A stretch of DNA of 64,000 nt from Sciurus carolinensis (lineage: Eukaryota; Chordata; Mammalia; Rodentia; Sciuridae): contig NC_062213.1 in NCBI RefSeq assembly GCF_902686445.1, positions 34,980,741 through 35,044,740 on the forward strand, read 5' to 3'. Of the stretch, positions 23,021 to 34,734 are shown in pieces (positions within the stretch are counted from its first letter, which is position 1; each line of letters begins with the position of its first letter). Made by a program: the position numbers and the translations under genes. The notes beneath the pieces were generated by a model. That model was not told the origin of the DNA and did no database searches. It worked only from the letters and a program-made list of their open reading frames with translations.

Positions 23021-23290
23021 GATTCAAGAAAACAAAGATAATCATCAAATTTATCATATAAATATCAAATAAGGAAAGCTTTCTAACTCCCCCTCTTATT
23101 TACTCATCAAATCTAAAGTCTATTATCCAGTTAACATTGCTGAATCAATTTAGATTTCTGATTTTGATATACTATAGTTATATAAAGTGTTATGACCAGG
23201 GGAAGGATACAAGAGATTCTGTATTAGTTTTGCAACTTTTGTGAGTCCAAATATTACTTCACAGTAAAAAGGTTTATTAAAAAGTCTTCT

Positions 23291-23500
23291 CTAACTGGGT
23301 GAGGTGGTGCATGCCTGTAATCCCAGTAATTCAGGAGGCTGAGGCTGAAGGATCACAAGTTGGAGGCCAGTCTCAACAACTTAGCAAAGGCCTAAGCAAC
23401 TTAGTGAGATACTATATCAAAATATAAAATAAAAAGGGCTGGGGATGTAGCTCAGTGGTAGAGCATCCCAAGGTTCAATCTCTAATACCCACTGCCAAAA
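23291..23500 (+). mobile_element. B1-dID SINE
   Basis: 'taactgggtgaggtggtgcatgcctgtaatcccagtaattcaggaggctgagg' (B1 half), 'aaataaaaagggctggggatgtagctcagtggtagag' (ID half), 'ggttcaatctctaatacc'. Similar sequence at both edges (AAAAGTCTTCT and AAAATGTCTTCC) suggests a diverged target-site duplication. Confidence 0.92.
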
Positions 23501-25418
23501 ATGTCTTCCCTTATTGTCATCTTCAGTAATGAGAATTTCTGACAAGGAATTGTGGGTAATATTGGAAAGTATATTCTGTTAAGAGAAGAATTTTTTCAAA
23601 TAACCAAGACAGATATATTTTATCAAAGTGAAGTCTTAAAGAGTTGGCAGGTCTTACCTCAAAATATCTAAAGAATAAACAATATACCTATGATGTGATC
23701 AAATTTTATTACCTTGATCATAAAATCATTTAAAATAATTAAAAATACATATAAAGGTAAGCCAAAACCTTCAGCTAAACAAAATGAATTTCATACTTAC
23801 AAATAATATTTTCAGAAATACATAATGTGTGACTTTTAATGTTGAAAGCAGGAGGTTTTAGTTTAAGTCAAATACAGATCTAAATAAAAATAGTAATTTC
23901 TATGTGGGATTTGAAGGTAGTAATGGAATAAAAGACTGCAGCTTTGAAGTGTTTTAGTTTCACCTACAGACTTATTTTCTAAGACTATTTTAACTGCAAT
24001 GATATTTCACTAGCAGCAGGAAACTATTTGCCTGTCACATTACTGTGTTCCTTGAAGTTCATTCTCAAATAATAGCACAGTCTAACATCATTATATTGTT
24101 CATATTATAAACACTGAATTGAAATTCTTACAGTGAAGTGGAACTAACTCAAAACAACAAACCAGAGAACAGAGTGCCTACATTACATTTAAGTGTTAAG
24201 AATATCTATTCCCTAAATTTACATTTTGTAGAGTTTGACTCATGCAAATGTATGAAAAAAAAAAAAGGCAAGACCCATACAATGACTTTTGTAGATTACT
24301 TTTTCTCTAAAGGCAGACATTGGGTTTCTCTAAGAAAACCTATATTAAAATCACATAACTTAAGACTTGAGAATCCATTCTGAGTCATTCAGTACATTCT
24401 TTCTAATCTTTTTCTTTCTTTTCCTTAAATCTTCCTCTGGAAAGAGGTTCTTTCCTCTATTTTTCTTCAAGACATATTTTCCTCTGAACAATACCTTTCT
24501 CTGCATTTTTGGAAAATGTTGCAGATTGCTGGAATTTAAGGCTGTGGCCTTTTCAGGCTGTAAATGATGGACTTGGTCCTGGAATAGCACATGGAGGTAG
24601 AATATCAAATGTTATTTAATATGCATAAGGAAAATAATCTGGTTTATGTACTATAAACTCTGGTACTGCAAACCAGCAATCTATGAGTAAGGCCTAAAAT
24701 AAATGGATGTAGTTGGTTGATGGCATTAACGCAGCATCCACAGGCTTGACTATTAACATGAAGGGCCAGAGTGGGTCCTAGGAGTTCTGGGAATGAGGTA
24801 ATGTGGTTGTCAGCCCTATAGACAAAAGAAGTTACTGTTTTCAACAATTTCTCTTCCCATCCCTACCACCTGGTAATGGTAGAAGTCAGACACTTGAGAG
24901 TAAAGAGTAGTAGAAACATCATAATTCAGGGGATATTTAGTGAGGGAGAAAACAATGAATTTCTATTGAAGATTTCAAGTTTATTACATCATTTGGAGTT
25001 TTAATGACAAATTTCCTTAATTCCTATTTCTATTTCCATAGTCAAAGGGTCTCATTTAGTAGTGTACTGTTTACTATTTGCATTACTGCCTTTTGTCAAG
25101 CTTTTGAGATTTGGGGCTACAGATACTACTTATACAGTCAAACGTAGAAAGGATGATGGCTTTATCCCTTTGAAAACAACCTATATATTATTGGGGCATG
25201 TTAAGTGATTCTTTACCATTTGACAGCTTTGAAAGATTACGGAAATCTGAGACAGTTAAAAATTCATATATAATTCACCAGTACCAAGAAGAAAAATTTC
25301 AAAGTTTAATGAGTCATTTTTGTTTACTATGAAAAGTAATTAATTACTGGCTTACATAAGATTTTATGCTTTATTCCTTAAGGGTTAATGAATTGAAATT
25401 AAGTTTTGGGTGTGAAAT
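23501..25418. other. no recognisable feature
   Basis: About 1.9 kb of AT-rich sequence. Frames at 24138-24847 have no recognisable protein family, and those on opposite strands near 24360-24608 are shadows of each other over a pyrimidine-rich tract. Confidence 0.4.
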
Positions 25419-25919
25419 GAAAATGTAACTGTAGCCACATCAATGTTCATAGCTGCTCAATTCACAGTAGCCAGATTGTGGAACCAACCTAGATGCCCCT
25501 CAATTGATGAATGGATAAAGAAACTGTGGTATATATATACCATGGAATATTACTCAGCCATAAAGAATAATAAAATTATGGCATTTGCAGGCAAATGGAT
25601 GCAGTTGGAAAATATCATGCTAAGTGAGATAAGCCAATCTCAAAAAACCAAAGGACGAATGATCTCACTGATAAGTGGATGATGACACATATAGGGGGTG
25701 GGAAGGGGGCAAGAATGGAGGAAGGAGGGACTGTATAGAGGGATAAGAGGGGTGGGAGGGGTGGGGGGAAGAAAAAATAACAGAATGAATCAAAAACTAT
25801 TACCCTAGGTAAATGTATGATTACACAAATGGTATGCCTCTACTTCATGTACAGAGAAACAAGATGTATCCCATTTGTTTACAATAAAAATGATTTAAAA
25901 AAAAGAAAATGTAACTGTA
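25419..25919 (+). mobile_element. young 5'-truncated L1 with 15-bp target-site duplication
   Basis: The body (25434-25904) starts in the C-terminal part of ORF2 (residues [21 protein letters not shown]), keeps the frame to its natural stop after ISLISG (25443-25682), then a G-rich 3' UTR and an AATAAA-like end. Exact copies of GAAAATGTAACTGTA flank it at 25419-25433 and 25905-25919. The sequence is very close to the L1 at 41939-42831, so both come from one recently active subfamily. Confidence 0.95.
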
Positions 25920-26061
25920 AATTTGAGTACATTTTCACTTATTCATATGTATAAAAAGACATGAAAGCAATTATGCTTCACACAAATCACGGTTACCATT
26001 GAAATACTTTATAACCCACTGATCAGAGCAGATGCTAGGTAATAATATTGGTACACCTGAA

Positions 26062-26092
26062 ATAATATAAATAAATAAATAAATAAAAAGCA
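26062..26092. repeat. (AAAT)n simple repeat
   Basis: Several consecutive AAAT units. Confidence 0.9.
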
Positions 26093-26151
26093 TTTCAAAG
26101 ACCACAAATTTTCTATTTTCTACTTTTTCCTACTGTATAATAACCTCTTGC

Positions 26152-26308
26152 TAGAATTTGACTTCTTTTTTTAATATTTTTTTAGTTTTATATGGACACA
26201 ATGCCTTTACTTTATTTTTATGTAGTGCTGAGGAATGAAACCAGTGCCTCACACATGCTAGGCAAGCACACTACCACCAAGCTATAGCCCCATAGAATCT
26301 GACTTCTT
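26152..26308 (-). mobile_element. ID-type (STRID-like) SINE with 16-bp target-site duplication
   Basis: Body 26168-26292 reads 'tatatggacacaatgcctttactttatttttatgtagtgctgaggaatgaaaccagtgcctcacacatgctaggcaagcacactaccaccaagctatagcccca', the same architecture as 2916-3086. Flanks TAGAATYTGACTTCTT at 26152-26167 and 26293-26308 differ at one position. Confidence 0.92.
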
Positions 26309-27264
26309 ACCATGACAGATATGTAGATATATCTTGAAAGGTTTCCCAAACAGTACTTTTGAATGGAAGCAGATGAGTCTTAGTTAACTTGTTCTTTATT
26401 ATTTCTAAAGATCAATCTTTGATTTACTAAGATTTACTTTACTAGGAAACATCACTTTATCTTAATTTCCTACTGCATGTTTTAGAATTAACCAGAGTAG
26501 AATAAAGACCTTGAATAGCAGCTGCTGAAACCACTGAAAACTTCTTTGATCTACTAGGAAACAGTTCTGAACCTTGATCTTAACAGAGAAATTATAGAGG
26601 CTTAGGTCTACAGTCAGTGAAAGCTTTTACCTTGATACTATCAGAAACAATATTTATAACCAATTAAGCATGAAATATCCTTTATGCTGCCCAATAAAAA
26701 CACTGTTATGAATATTCTGAAGGAGGTAAAGAATTATAATAAGTGGTGTTTTTTCTAGTTTTTAATCTAGCTGGGCAACAAATAATTTGAATTACATGTC
26801 AAAGGTTTACACATGAAGTTGAGTATAGAATCTGTAAGAGCTTAAACAGAACACAGTCTTTGCTCTTTAGAAGCATATAAACCTATTTATATGAGTAATC
26901 TGAGTGCAGACATGATGACTCTGAGAAAATATAGTGCCTCAGAAATAATGTATGCCTAAAATTCATGTCATAGTATTGATACCCTGTTTGTCTCTGGCTA
27001 TATAGATAACTTGATTTTATTAAAAAATCGCTTGTTTTAAATTTGTTAATTTGATGTAGAAAAAATGATATACTTTAAAATATTTACTCTTGAAATGGAC
27101 CAAAATGAAGAATTATCTCAGTGAAATAAAACCTCAATTTAAAATAAGAAATGTTATACTAGTTAATTCTAAATTGATGACCTTTGACAAAGTAAGTATA
27201 TAAGTAAATATTATCCTGATCCATTCCGAGCACAATAGCATGAAAAGCTCTGCACACCTGCTCC
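26309..27264. other. no recognisable feature
   Basis: AT-rich intronic sequence with no named repeat or exon. Confidence 0.4.
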
Positions 27265-29005
27265 CCAGGGAAACCAGTGAAAATTCTAAAAAAGCAGCCA
27301 TTTGAGAAGTTCTTAGGAATAAATTTCATAAGAGATGTGGAAAATTTGTACTCTGAAAACTGTAAAACATTGTTGAAAGAAAATAAAGATTATCTAAATA
27401 AATGGAAAGTACCCAACACTTATGTTAGAAGACTTAACAATGTTTTAATGAAATTATTATTCCCCACAGTGATCTACAGATTCAATGCAACCCCTACCAG
27501 AAACCCCACTAAGTTCTTTGTAGAAAATTTCAAGCTGATTCTAAAATTTATACAGAATTACAAGGACCTCAGAACTGCGAAAATAATCCTTAAAAAGGAG
27601 AACAAAGTAGAAGGATTCATGCTTGGTGGTTAAAAACTTATCAGGAATAAAAGTAATGAAGACTGTTTGGAATTGGCATAAAGACACATATTAGTCAATC
27701 AAGTATAACTGAAAGCTCAAAATTAAACCCATACATCTAAGGTCAACTGATTTTTGACACGGGAGACAAGATCAATGGAAAAGGAATAGTCTTTTTCAAC
27801 AAATGGTGCTGTGACAACTAAATAGCCACATGCAAATAAATGAAGTCCAACCCTTCCTGCATACCATATTTGAAAATCAATACAAAATGAATCAAAGTTC
27901 TAAATGTATGAGCTAAAACTATGCAAATGTTAAAAAAAAATTACAGTAACTCTCCTTGACTTTGGACTTGGCAAATGATTCTTCAAGTAACAAAAACCAT
28001 AGATAAATGTGACTTCATCAAAATCAGAAACTTTTTTTTCTCTGGAGAAATCCCATCATGAAAGTGAGAAGACAGTCCAAAAATTGGGAAAATGACTACA
28101 AATTATATATCTGACAGGGAACTTGTATCCTGAATATATAAAGAACTCATAAAGTTCAATAATAAAAAGATACAACCTACTAATTAAAAAGTGGATGGAG
28201 GATCTAAACAAACACTTCTCCCAAAGAAGATATACAAATGACCAAAAAACTCATGAAAAGAGATGTAACATCATTAGTCATCAGGGAAATGCAAATGGAG
28301 ACCACAGTGAGAAACCACTTTGTATCTACTAGGATGGCTAGAATCAAAGAGATAACAAATGTTGGTAAGCACATGGAGAAATGTGAACCCTCAAACACGG
28401 TGGGAATGTAAAATGATACAAACACTTTGGAAACAGTGTGGCAGTTCCTCAAATGATTGAACATGTATTTACACTATCATCCCACAATCCCTTTCATGGG
28501 TATATACCCAAAGAAATAAAAACATATTCATGTACAATGACAGTTCATACCAGCATTATTCACAATAGCCAAAGGTGGAAAAATCCAAATCTTCATTAAT
28601 GAATGAATAAACAAAATTCCATACAATGGAATATTATTTAGACATAAAAATGAATGAAGTACCAAAATATACTTTGTTAGAGATGAATCTGGATAATATT
28701 ATGTAAGTAAAAGCAGCTAGTTCCAGAAGACTACATATTTTATGACTGCACTCATATGAAAGCCCAGAATAGGGACATCTATGACACAGTGAATAGGTTA
28801 GTGATTGCTTAGGGGTAGAGGAAGAGGAATGGGTGGGATATGGAAGTGATAGCTAAAGTGTACTGAATTTATTTTTAAAGTTATGAAATGTTCTAAAATT
28901 GTGGAAATCATTGCATATATCTTTGAAAATACTAAAAACTTGGATTGTACATTTTAAATGTAAATGATATAGTATGTGAATTAAATCTCAATAAAGCTTT
29001 TAAAA
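27265..29005 (+). mobile_element. 5'-truncated old L1, end of ORF2 plus 3' UTR
   Basis: The frame at 27277-27633 is the stretch after the reverse-transcriptase core of L1 ORF2 (FLGINF..DVENLYSENCKTLLK, YLNKWKVPN, PTVIYRFNA). Downstream, nucleotide order matches L1 ('caacaaatggtgctgtgacaac', 'aacacttctcccaaagaagatatac', 'catcagggaaatgcaaatgg', 'tatttacactatcatcccacaatccc', 'gcattattcacaatagcc', 'atacaatggaatattatttagac') to the 3' end 'tgaattaaatctcaataaagc'. Frameshifts break it after 27633. About 1.7 kb is retained of a roughly 6 kb element. Inactive. Confidence 0.92.
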
Positions 29006-29059
29006 TCAACATATTTTCTAAATATGGCAATATTTAAAATTATCATTTCAATTAAAGTA

Positions 29060-29640
29060 TATTGGTATTGAGTCTGAGCCCTTGTCCCAATAGAGATGGC
29101 TTCTCACCCATGTAGCCCTGCAGCCAGCCCCTGATCTCAGGGGAGAAGTGGCCATGGAATGGTGGACAGGGTAGGTTGGAGTTTGGATGACCCCACCCTG
29201 CTCAATGAGCAGTGAGTAAACCAAAGTGGGAGCAGACCCAAATGGTGATTTCAGGAAAGTTCAGATTCAAGGGTTAACCAATAATGTTGATATATTCCAA
29301 GACCTGCTTAGCATAAATTTGGACCAATAGTGTTGATTCAAGAATAATATAAACCTACTCAAGTGGCAACCTGCTACTGGGTCCTCTCTTGCCCCTGTGG
29401 AAGCTCTGCCTCTTTTCTTCTTACTTGAATAAATCTTACTCCTTTCACTATTACTTTCCATTATTAACAAGGACCCGGAAAGAAGAAATCAGTGGTAAGT
29501 TGCTAGGGTCTGCTGTGACAGGTGGAGAGCACTGTCCATCATTAAGAACTTCAACACACCACTCTCTGGCTTTGCTGGCTGCGACCCTCAGAGCCGAGAC
29601 CTGCAGACTCCCCTGCCAGGATTAGATGCTAATATTAAAA
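29060..29640 (+). mobile_element. probable endogenous retrovirus LTR (class I-like)
   Basis: The region is more GC-rich than its surroundings. It shows a TATA-like 'ataatataaacc' near 29344, 'gggtcctctcttgcccctgtggaagctctgcctc', a polyadenylation signal AATAAA near 29428 followed by 'cttactcctttcactattactttcc', and then a U5-like stretch ('ctggctttgctggctgcgaccctcagagcc'). This U3-R-U5 order is that of a gammaretrovirus-like LTR. No gag, pol or env is adjacent, so it looks solitary. Edges are approximate and family is not identified. Confidence 0.6.
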
Positions 29641-29945
29641 CAGGCTGTCTCATCTGCAGAGGCCTCCAGCTTACGCAGACTGCATCTGCCAGCAGCAGCA
29701 GAGAATCTAGTTTCATTCCAAACTTAAGTTTCAATATGACAGAATTGTGGATAGCCAAAATGTGTGGGATAAACGAGAGAATGTGTTTAGGTTGTAATAT
29801 CATGAGAGATATGTATAGAATAGTATCAGTGACATAAACACATGTGATTAAATTAAAAGAAAATATCACTAAATTACTAATAGGAGTGGGATTTAAAGTT
29901 CCTACAATAATGCTACATGAAAATATTTTCCCCTCAGGGTGAAAA

Positions 29946-30008
29946 TTATAACTTGTAAACACAATATCCTTCAAATGGTGAAATATGTAGAATATTTTCA
30001 CAAAGAAA
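29946..30008 (+). repeat. 63-bp direct repeat, copy A
   Basis: Starts TTATAACTTGTAAACACAATA and ends TTTTCACAAAGAAA. It matches 31017-31079 at 59 of 63 positions, same orientation, 1,071 bp apart. Weaker similarity continues to the right ('ttcccaaatggg' versus 'ttccccaaaggg'). This copy sits in unique-looking sequence and is the likelier source. Confidence 0.92.
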
Positions 30009-30024
30009 AAAATTCCCAAATGGG

Positions 30025-30676
30025 TTTAGCATAAAGCAAAAACCTACCATTAACAACAGATTCAAGATAAAAATATTTTACCACCCTCCTACTGCATTCA
30101 ATATTTGCCTTGAAGTAGGCATTAATTTTAAGTGGCCTAAAATGCATCATTAACTTTTAAGGAGGAAAAAATAAACATTCTTTCAGAAAACTACAAATAC
30201 TGAAGCACAGAATTACATTAGAAAAATGTTGTTTAGAGATTAGTGCATAAAAATAAAAAATATTTTCAATTGTAATTTGGTACATTTAGAAATAGGGTGC
30301 TATTATTTTCATAAAATCCTGGGTTATACCCTTTCCCCCTATGGCTTAAATGCAATAATGAGAAATTATCTAAAATAAAATTGCTTTTAAGAGAAAAAAT
30401 GATTATCATAATTATAAAACTAGTAGAATTTTTCCATTATCCTTGGACATATATTCCCCCCAAATTTTACATTAATGACAGCACCTTTAATGAACTCAGG
30501 ATCAGTCTGATTAGACTTGGTATATGTAATATGTAATACAGCCCAAATAATTGGAAACTCGAACTAAGGTTCTTCTACTTTTACCTACTTAAGTCATTTG
30601 GTCATGGCATTCCTGAATGTGAGAACTCTAATTCTCTCAATGACATTACAATGATAACAAGCAATATTATAGAATA
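30025..30676. other. no recognisable feature
   Basis: AT-rich intronic sequence between the direct repeat and the next SINE. Confidence 0.4.
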
Positions 30677-30926
30677 CTGAATTAATTAGCACAGCTAGGT
30701 GAGGTGGTGCACACATGTAATTCCAGCGGTTAGGGAGGCTGAGGCAGGGAGGATTGTGAGTTTAAAGCTAGCCTCAGCAAAAGCAAAGCGCTAAGCAACT
30801 TACTGAGACCCTGCCTCTAAATAAAATACAAAATAGGGCTGGGGATGTGGCTTAGTGGTCAAGTATCCCTGAGTTCAATTCCCAGTACCAAAAAAAAAAA
30901 AAAAATTGCCTGAATTAATTAGCACA
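30677..30926 (+). mobile_element. B1-dID SINE with perfect 17-bp target-site duplication
   Basis: Body 30694-30909: 'gctaggtgaggtggtgcacacatgtaattccagcggttagggaggctgaggcagg', linker 'ctaaataaaatacaaaatagggctggggatgtggcttagtgg', 'gttcaattcccagtacc' and a long A tail. Exact CTGAATTAATTAGCACA copies flank it at 30677-30693 and 30910-30926, marking a fairly recent insertion. Confidence 0.96.
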
Positions 30927-31004
30927 AAGATTACAAAGATCTTGTCTACTTCTTTTAACATTATCTTTTCTTAAAAACACATGCTGCAATTTAAATTTGA
31001 GGAT

Positions 31005-31415
31005 TGCTATGATTTGTTATAACTTGTAAACACGATACCCTTCAAATGGTGAAATATGCAGAATATTTTCACAAGGAAATGTTCCCCAAAGGGCTATGTA
31101 TTCAAAACTTAGTCCTCAGCCCATGGCACCACTGAGAGGTAGTGAAACATTTAAGAGATGGGGCCTACTGGAAGGAAGTTAGCTTATTGGGGGCGTATCC
31201 TTGAAAGAGATACCAGGGCCCTGGCCCCTCCTCTTCCTCTCTCTCTTTTTCTGATCACCATGAGGTGAACATGACTCCACACATTTCTGCCATGATGTAC
31301 TATGCTGCCACAGAACCAAAGCAACAGGACCAACTAACCATGGACTGAAACCTTTGCTCCTTTTAGGTTGATTATGCCAGATATTTTACCACAGTGACAT
31401 ATAGCTGAGTAACAA
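31005..31415 (+). mobile_element. ERVL-MaLR-type LTR carrying a 63-bp foreign patch
   Basis: 'ggattgctatgatttg' is the LTR start. It is interrupted at 31017-31079 by the copy of 29946-30008, and LTR sequence resumes at 'ttccccaaagggctatgtattcaaaacttagtcctcagccc'. 'agatggggcctactggaaggaag', 'cccctcctcttcctctctctc', 'ctgccatgatgtactatgctgcc', 'atggactgaaacctttgctccttttaggttg' complete it. Ends in 'atagctgagtaac'. Confidence 0.75.
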
Positions 31416-32449
31416 GAAGGATGTTTAGTAGTTTTCCAAACCATTATAAAGAATATTATTTCCAAGATATGTTTCACAGACAAATAACAAAGGACTATTT
31501 GATTAAGTTAGGAAGAAGTTACCCATTTTTACCTATCTTTTGGAGAGTCACAAAGCATCACCCAAACATAACAAAGGACTTTATGAAGTCCTGCAATTAA
31601 AAAAAGATAGATTAAAATTAAAATGGTTGAATTGTACTTATTTGACCATGAAACTCTATTTTTCAGCATAACACCCAGAGGGAGTCAAAGACCTACTGTT
31701 TTGTGAGATATACTTTGAGAAATGCTTAGGTTACATTTTTTTTCTATTTTTATGATGCCTTGTATTGTCCATTTTTACTTCGTAGCCCATTTAAAAGAGA
31801 AGAGTGAGAGTGTCACAGGAAAAAAAAGCCTTCATAGATCATGCTTCTCTTAGTTTTGCCCTTGTTCTTGTCACTTGGTTAATACATTTAAAAAATTTCC
31901 TTCTCATGTCTTTGAAAATATTGATAGTTGGAAATAGATCATAGTTTGGCAAAAGATCCAATGCCATATTAATACATTAAATAGTTCAATGACCTTAAAA
32001 AGCAATGAATCATAGATTAAAGTTTATGCTTCAAAGAACCACAGATGATATATTACAAATTAAAGTTTAATTTTGCCTTCTTATTTAAAACATGACTTAC
32101 AAAATGGAGATCTGGAGTTGGGAAAGGAAAATATTGCTGCTTGTCCTTCCATTTTAAAGAAAGCAGCAAGTCATATTGATCCATTTTCTGTAGTAGCAGA
32201 TAATGAATGCAATATTATTTCCAACATATCTTAAGTCACAGCTTCAAATAATTTGATAGATCTGAGTACATGCACCCTGAAAGTACACTCAAAAGAAGAA
32301 AGAAAAATCATTATTTTCAGATCAGTGGTATATTTAGGAAAGTCAAAGAGAAAACTAGTAGAATTAATGAGAAAAAGTGTTAGAATTAACCAGAGTTCAG
32401 TAAGATGACCTGAGACAAAATTTAAAACAATATTCAAATCAATAATTTC
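31416..32449. other. no recognisable feature
   Basis: About 1 kb of AT-rich sequence. A 68-codon minus-strand frame at 32231-32437 has no recognised family. Confidence 0.4.
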
Positions 32450-33645
32450 TTAAATACCTAAAATGACCAGTTAGAAAAATGTATAGGAAATACAATATTT
32501 ACAATAGTACTAAAGTTACAAAATACTTAGGAATAAAATGAACAAGTTATATTTAAAAGATGGATGATAGAAATCTCAAAACATTACTGAAGGACATCAA
32601 AGAAGACCCGAATCCATGGAAAAACAAACCTTCATACTGAAAAGGAAGAATTGATATTACAAACACGTCAACTCACCCTAAATTAGTGGTAACTTTAACA
32701 CAATTTTAACTTTACAGTTAACCAAGAAAAGAACATATGAAAGATTAGCCAAGAGAATTTCGAAGATGAATAATGAAGCTAGTGTTGCCCTAAACAGTTA
32801 ACAAAATGAATTATAAAGCTAGAACTAGTCATTAAAACAATATAGTATTGTTTTAATTCAACACGGATGGAACACAACTGAAAAACCAGAAAGAGCAAAA
32901 ATAAAGGCAATATAATGCATACTAAGGATGGAATTTTAGAGCAATAAATAAAGTTTGAGGTCTCAAATATATTACCTAGGTCCAACTAATTATCTATCTG
33001 GAAAAATTAAGATCCCTACTTTTCACTATCTACAAAAGAAGTTCCAGATGCATCAAAGAGTCATAAACACTTCATATATGTATGAATACAAAATATAAAA
33101 ATGTTTATAATTTCAGAAAGGAAAGGGCTTTACTAAATATAACACAGAACCAGGAAACTAAGCAAAAACTATGAACTAGTATTTCACGTGAAAAGAGAAA
33201 TAAAAATGGTTAATTAACAAATAAGCATAGGAAGTGGTCTTAATCTTACCAATAATCGAATAATGCATTCATATAAGTGATTTATGAGTACTGAATAAAA
33301 TAAAAACAAAAATTTAAACCAGATTGGCAAAGAAACAAACAAACAAGAAAGTCAACTAGCATGGCCCAGAGTGTCTCAGATTTTCTTAGAAATAATAAAT
33401 AACACAGTACTTTTAGAGGGTAATTTACATTATCAAAATTAAAAATGAGCACACCCTTTTAGTTAATCTACTTGCAGAATTAACCTAAAGATAAATTATA
33501 TATACACTAGGACCAGTATGAGGATGTTCACTGTGTATAGAAAAAGACTGAATGTTTTTCAATGGAGTATTAAACTGGATCTTTGCAATGGAAGAGAATT
33601 CAACAGGATACCTTGCAAGATGATAAAGATCTGTATGGATTTTTA
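32450..33645 (+). mobile_element. L1ME-like old L1 fossil
   Basis: Order follows old L1 ORF2: 'acaatagtactaaagttacaaaatacttaggaataaaatgaacaag', 'aacattactgaaggacatcaaagaagacccgaatccatgg', 'gagaatttcgaagatgaataatgaag', 'aaagggctttactaaatataacacagaacc', 'accagattggcaaag', 'gaccagtatgaggatgttcactgtgtatag', 'aatggagtattaaactgg'. Many indels; no usable frame. Confidence 0.7.
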
Positions 33646-34734
33646 TTCTCTATTATAGTTATTGATATTGTTTTAATTTATAAAATTAAAAGTAGATATT
33701 GGTTTTATAAATTAAAATAAAAGTAAATATTTTTGATACGTTTTCCTGGAAAGACAAGGTAGCGATTATATTTAAACAATGGGTTTAATCATCAGAGATT
33801 TAAATTTGAAAATAATTTGCTATTATTTTACTATATTTTTCTGAGACACTTAACTTTAGTGGCTCAAGTAAAAAAATTAGGTACTATAAATTCCAGAGGA
33901 GAAAGTTGTGTGTAGTGATTAAGAGTTACTTAAAATTACTCATAAAATCCTTTATTTTATTATATCAAATAAAATTGAGTCTCCTACATTATTACTACTA
34001 ATAAAGCCTAGTCAAAGCATAAAGTCCTATTTTTCAGTACAAATCCAGAAGATATTTTCTTAGAATCTACTTTAATAAAGAAGAGCATGAAGAACTGAAC
34101 AATAACCAGAAGCTTATAAAAATCTATCTCATTGCATTGATAATTCATGCAGTTACTATTACCAAACTATTAAAATGCCCTTTTTATTTCCCTTGAAATA
34201 AGAAAACCAAGAAGATCCTGATTCTTAATTAATAGGAGATATTAACTGCATTTTTTATAATTTGTTATTGTTCTAACTCTAATTCTTCTGTGTCCATGAC
34301 ATAGAATTGTAAATGAAAGGCTACTGTCTCTGATCTTATAAGAACCACTGTTCAAGAATCAAACCATTCAGTTCGGTTAAAAGTCAAAATCACTCTTTAT
34401 CTTGATATTCTTCAGCAACTATAAAGATACTGTCATTCTTCTTAAAAAAATAAAATCTACCTGTTTCTGAGTTAACAGTAATTGTGAAGAATTTCTACCT
34501 GAACAGGTACATCTTGAGCATAGTTTCTCTTATTATCTAGTAACTTCTTTGAGATTTTTCTGCTAACTGCTGCTACCACCACAATCATGGTACATCCTCT
34601 AACTCTATTTGAAATATATATAATTGGATAGTCAACCTTCTTCTTGATTATCTGAGGCATAGTAAAGAAATTATTGGAACAGTTACACATGAAAATCAAT
34701 ACTCTTTTTTATAAAATACCATTCACTGTTTCTA
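33646..34734. other. no recognisable feature
   Basis: AT-rich intronic sequence. A 75-codon minus-strand frame at 34472-34699 has no recognised family. Confidence 0.4.

Noticed and set aside
29588..30019. 143-codon minus-strand open frame
   Set aside because: It crosses the edge of the LTR and the 63-bp repeat, with no recognised family or splice signals.
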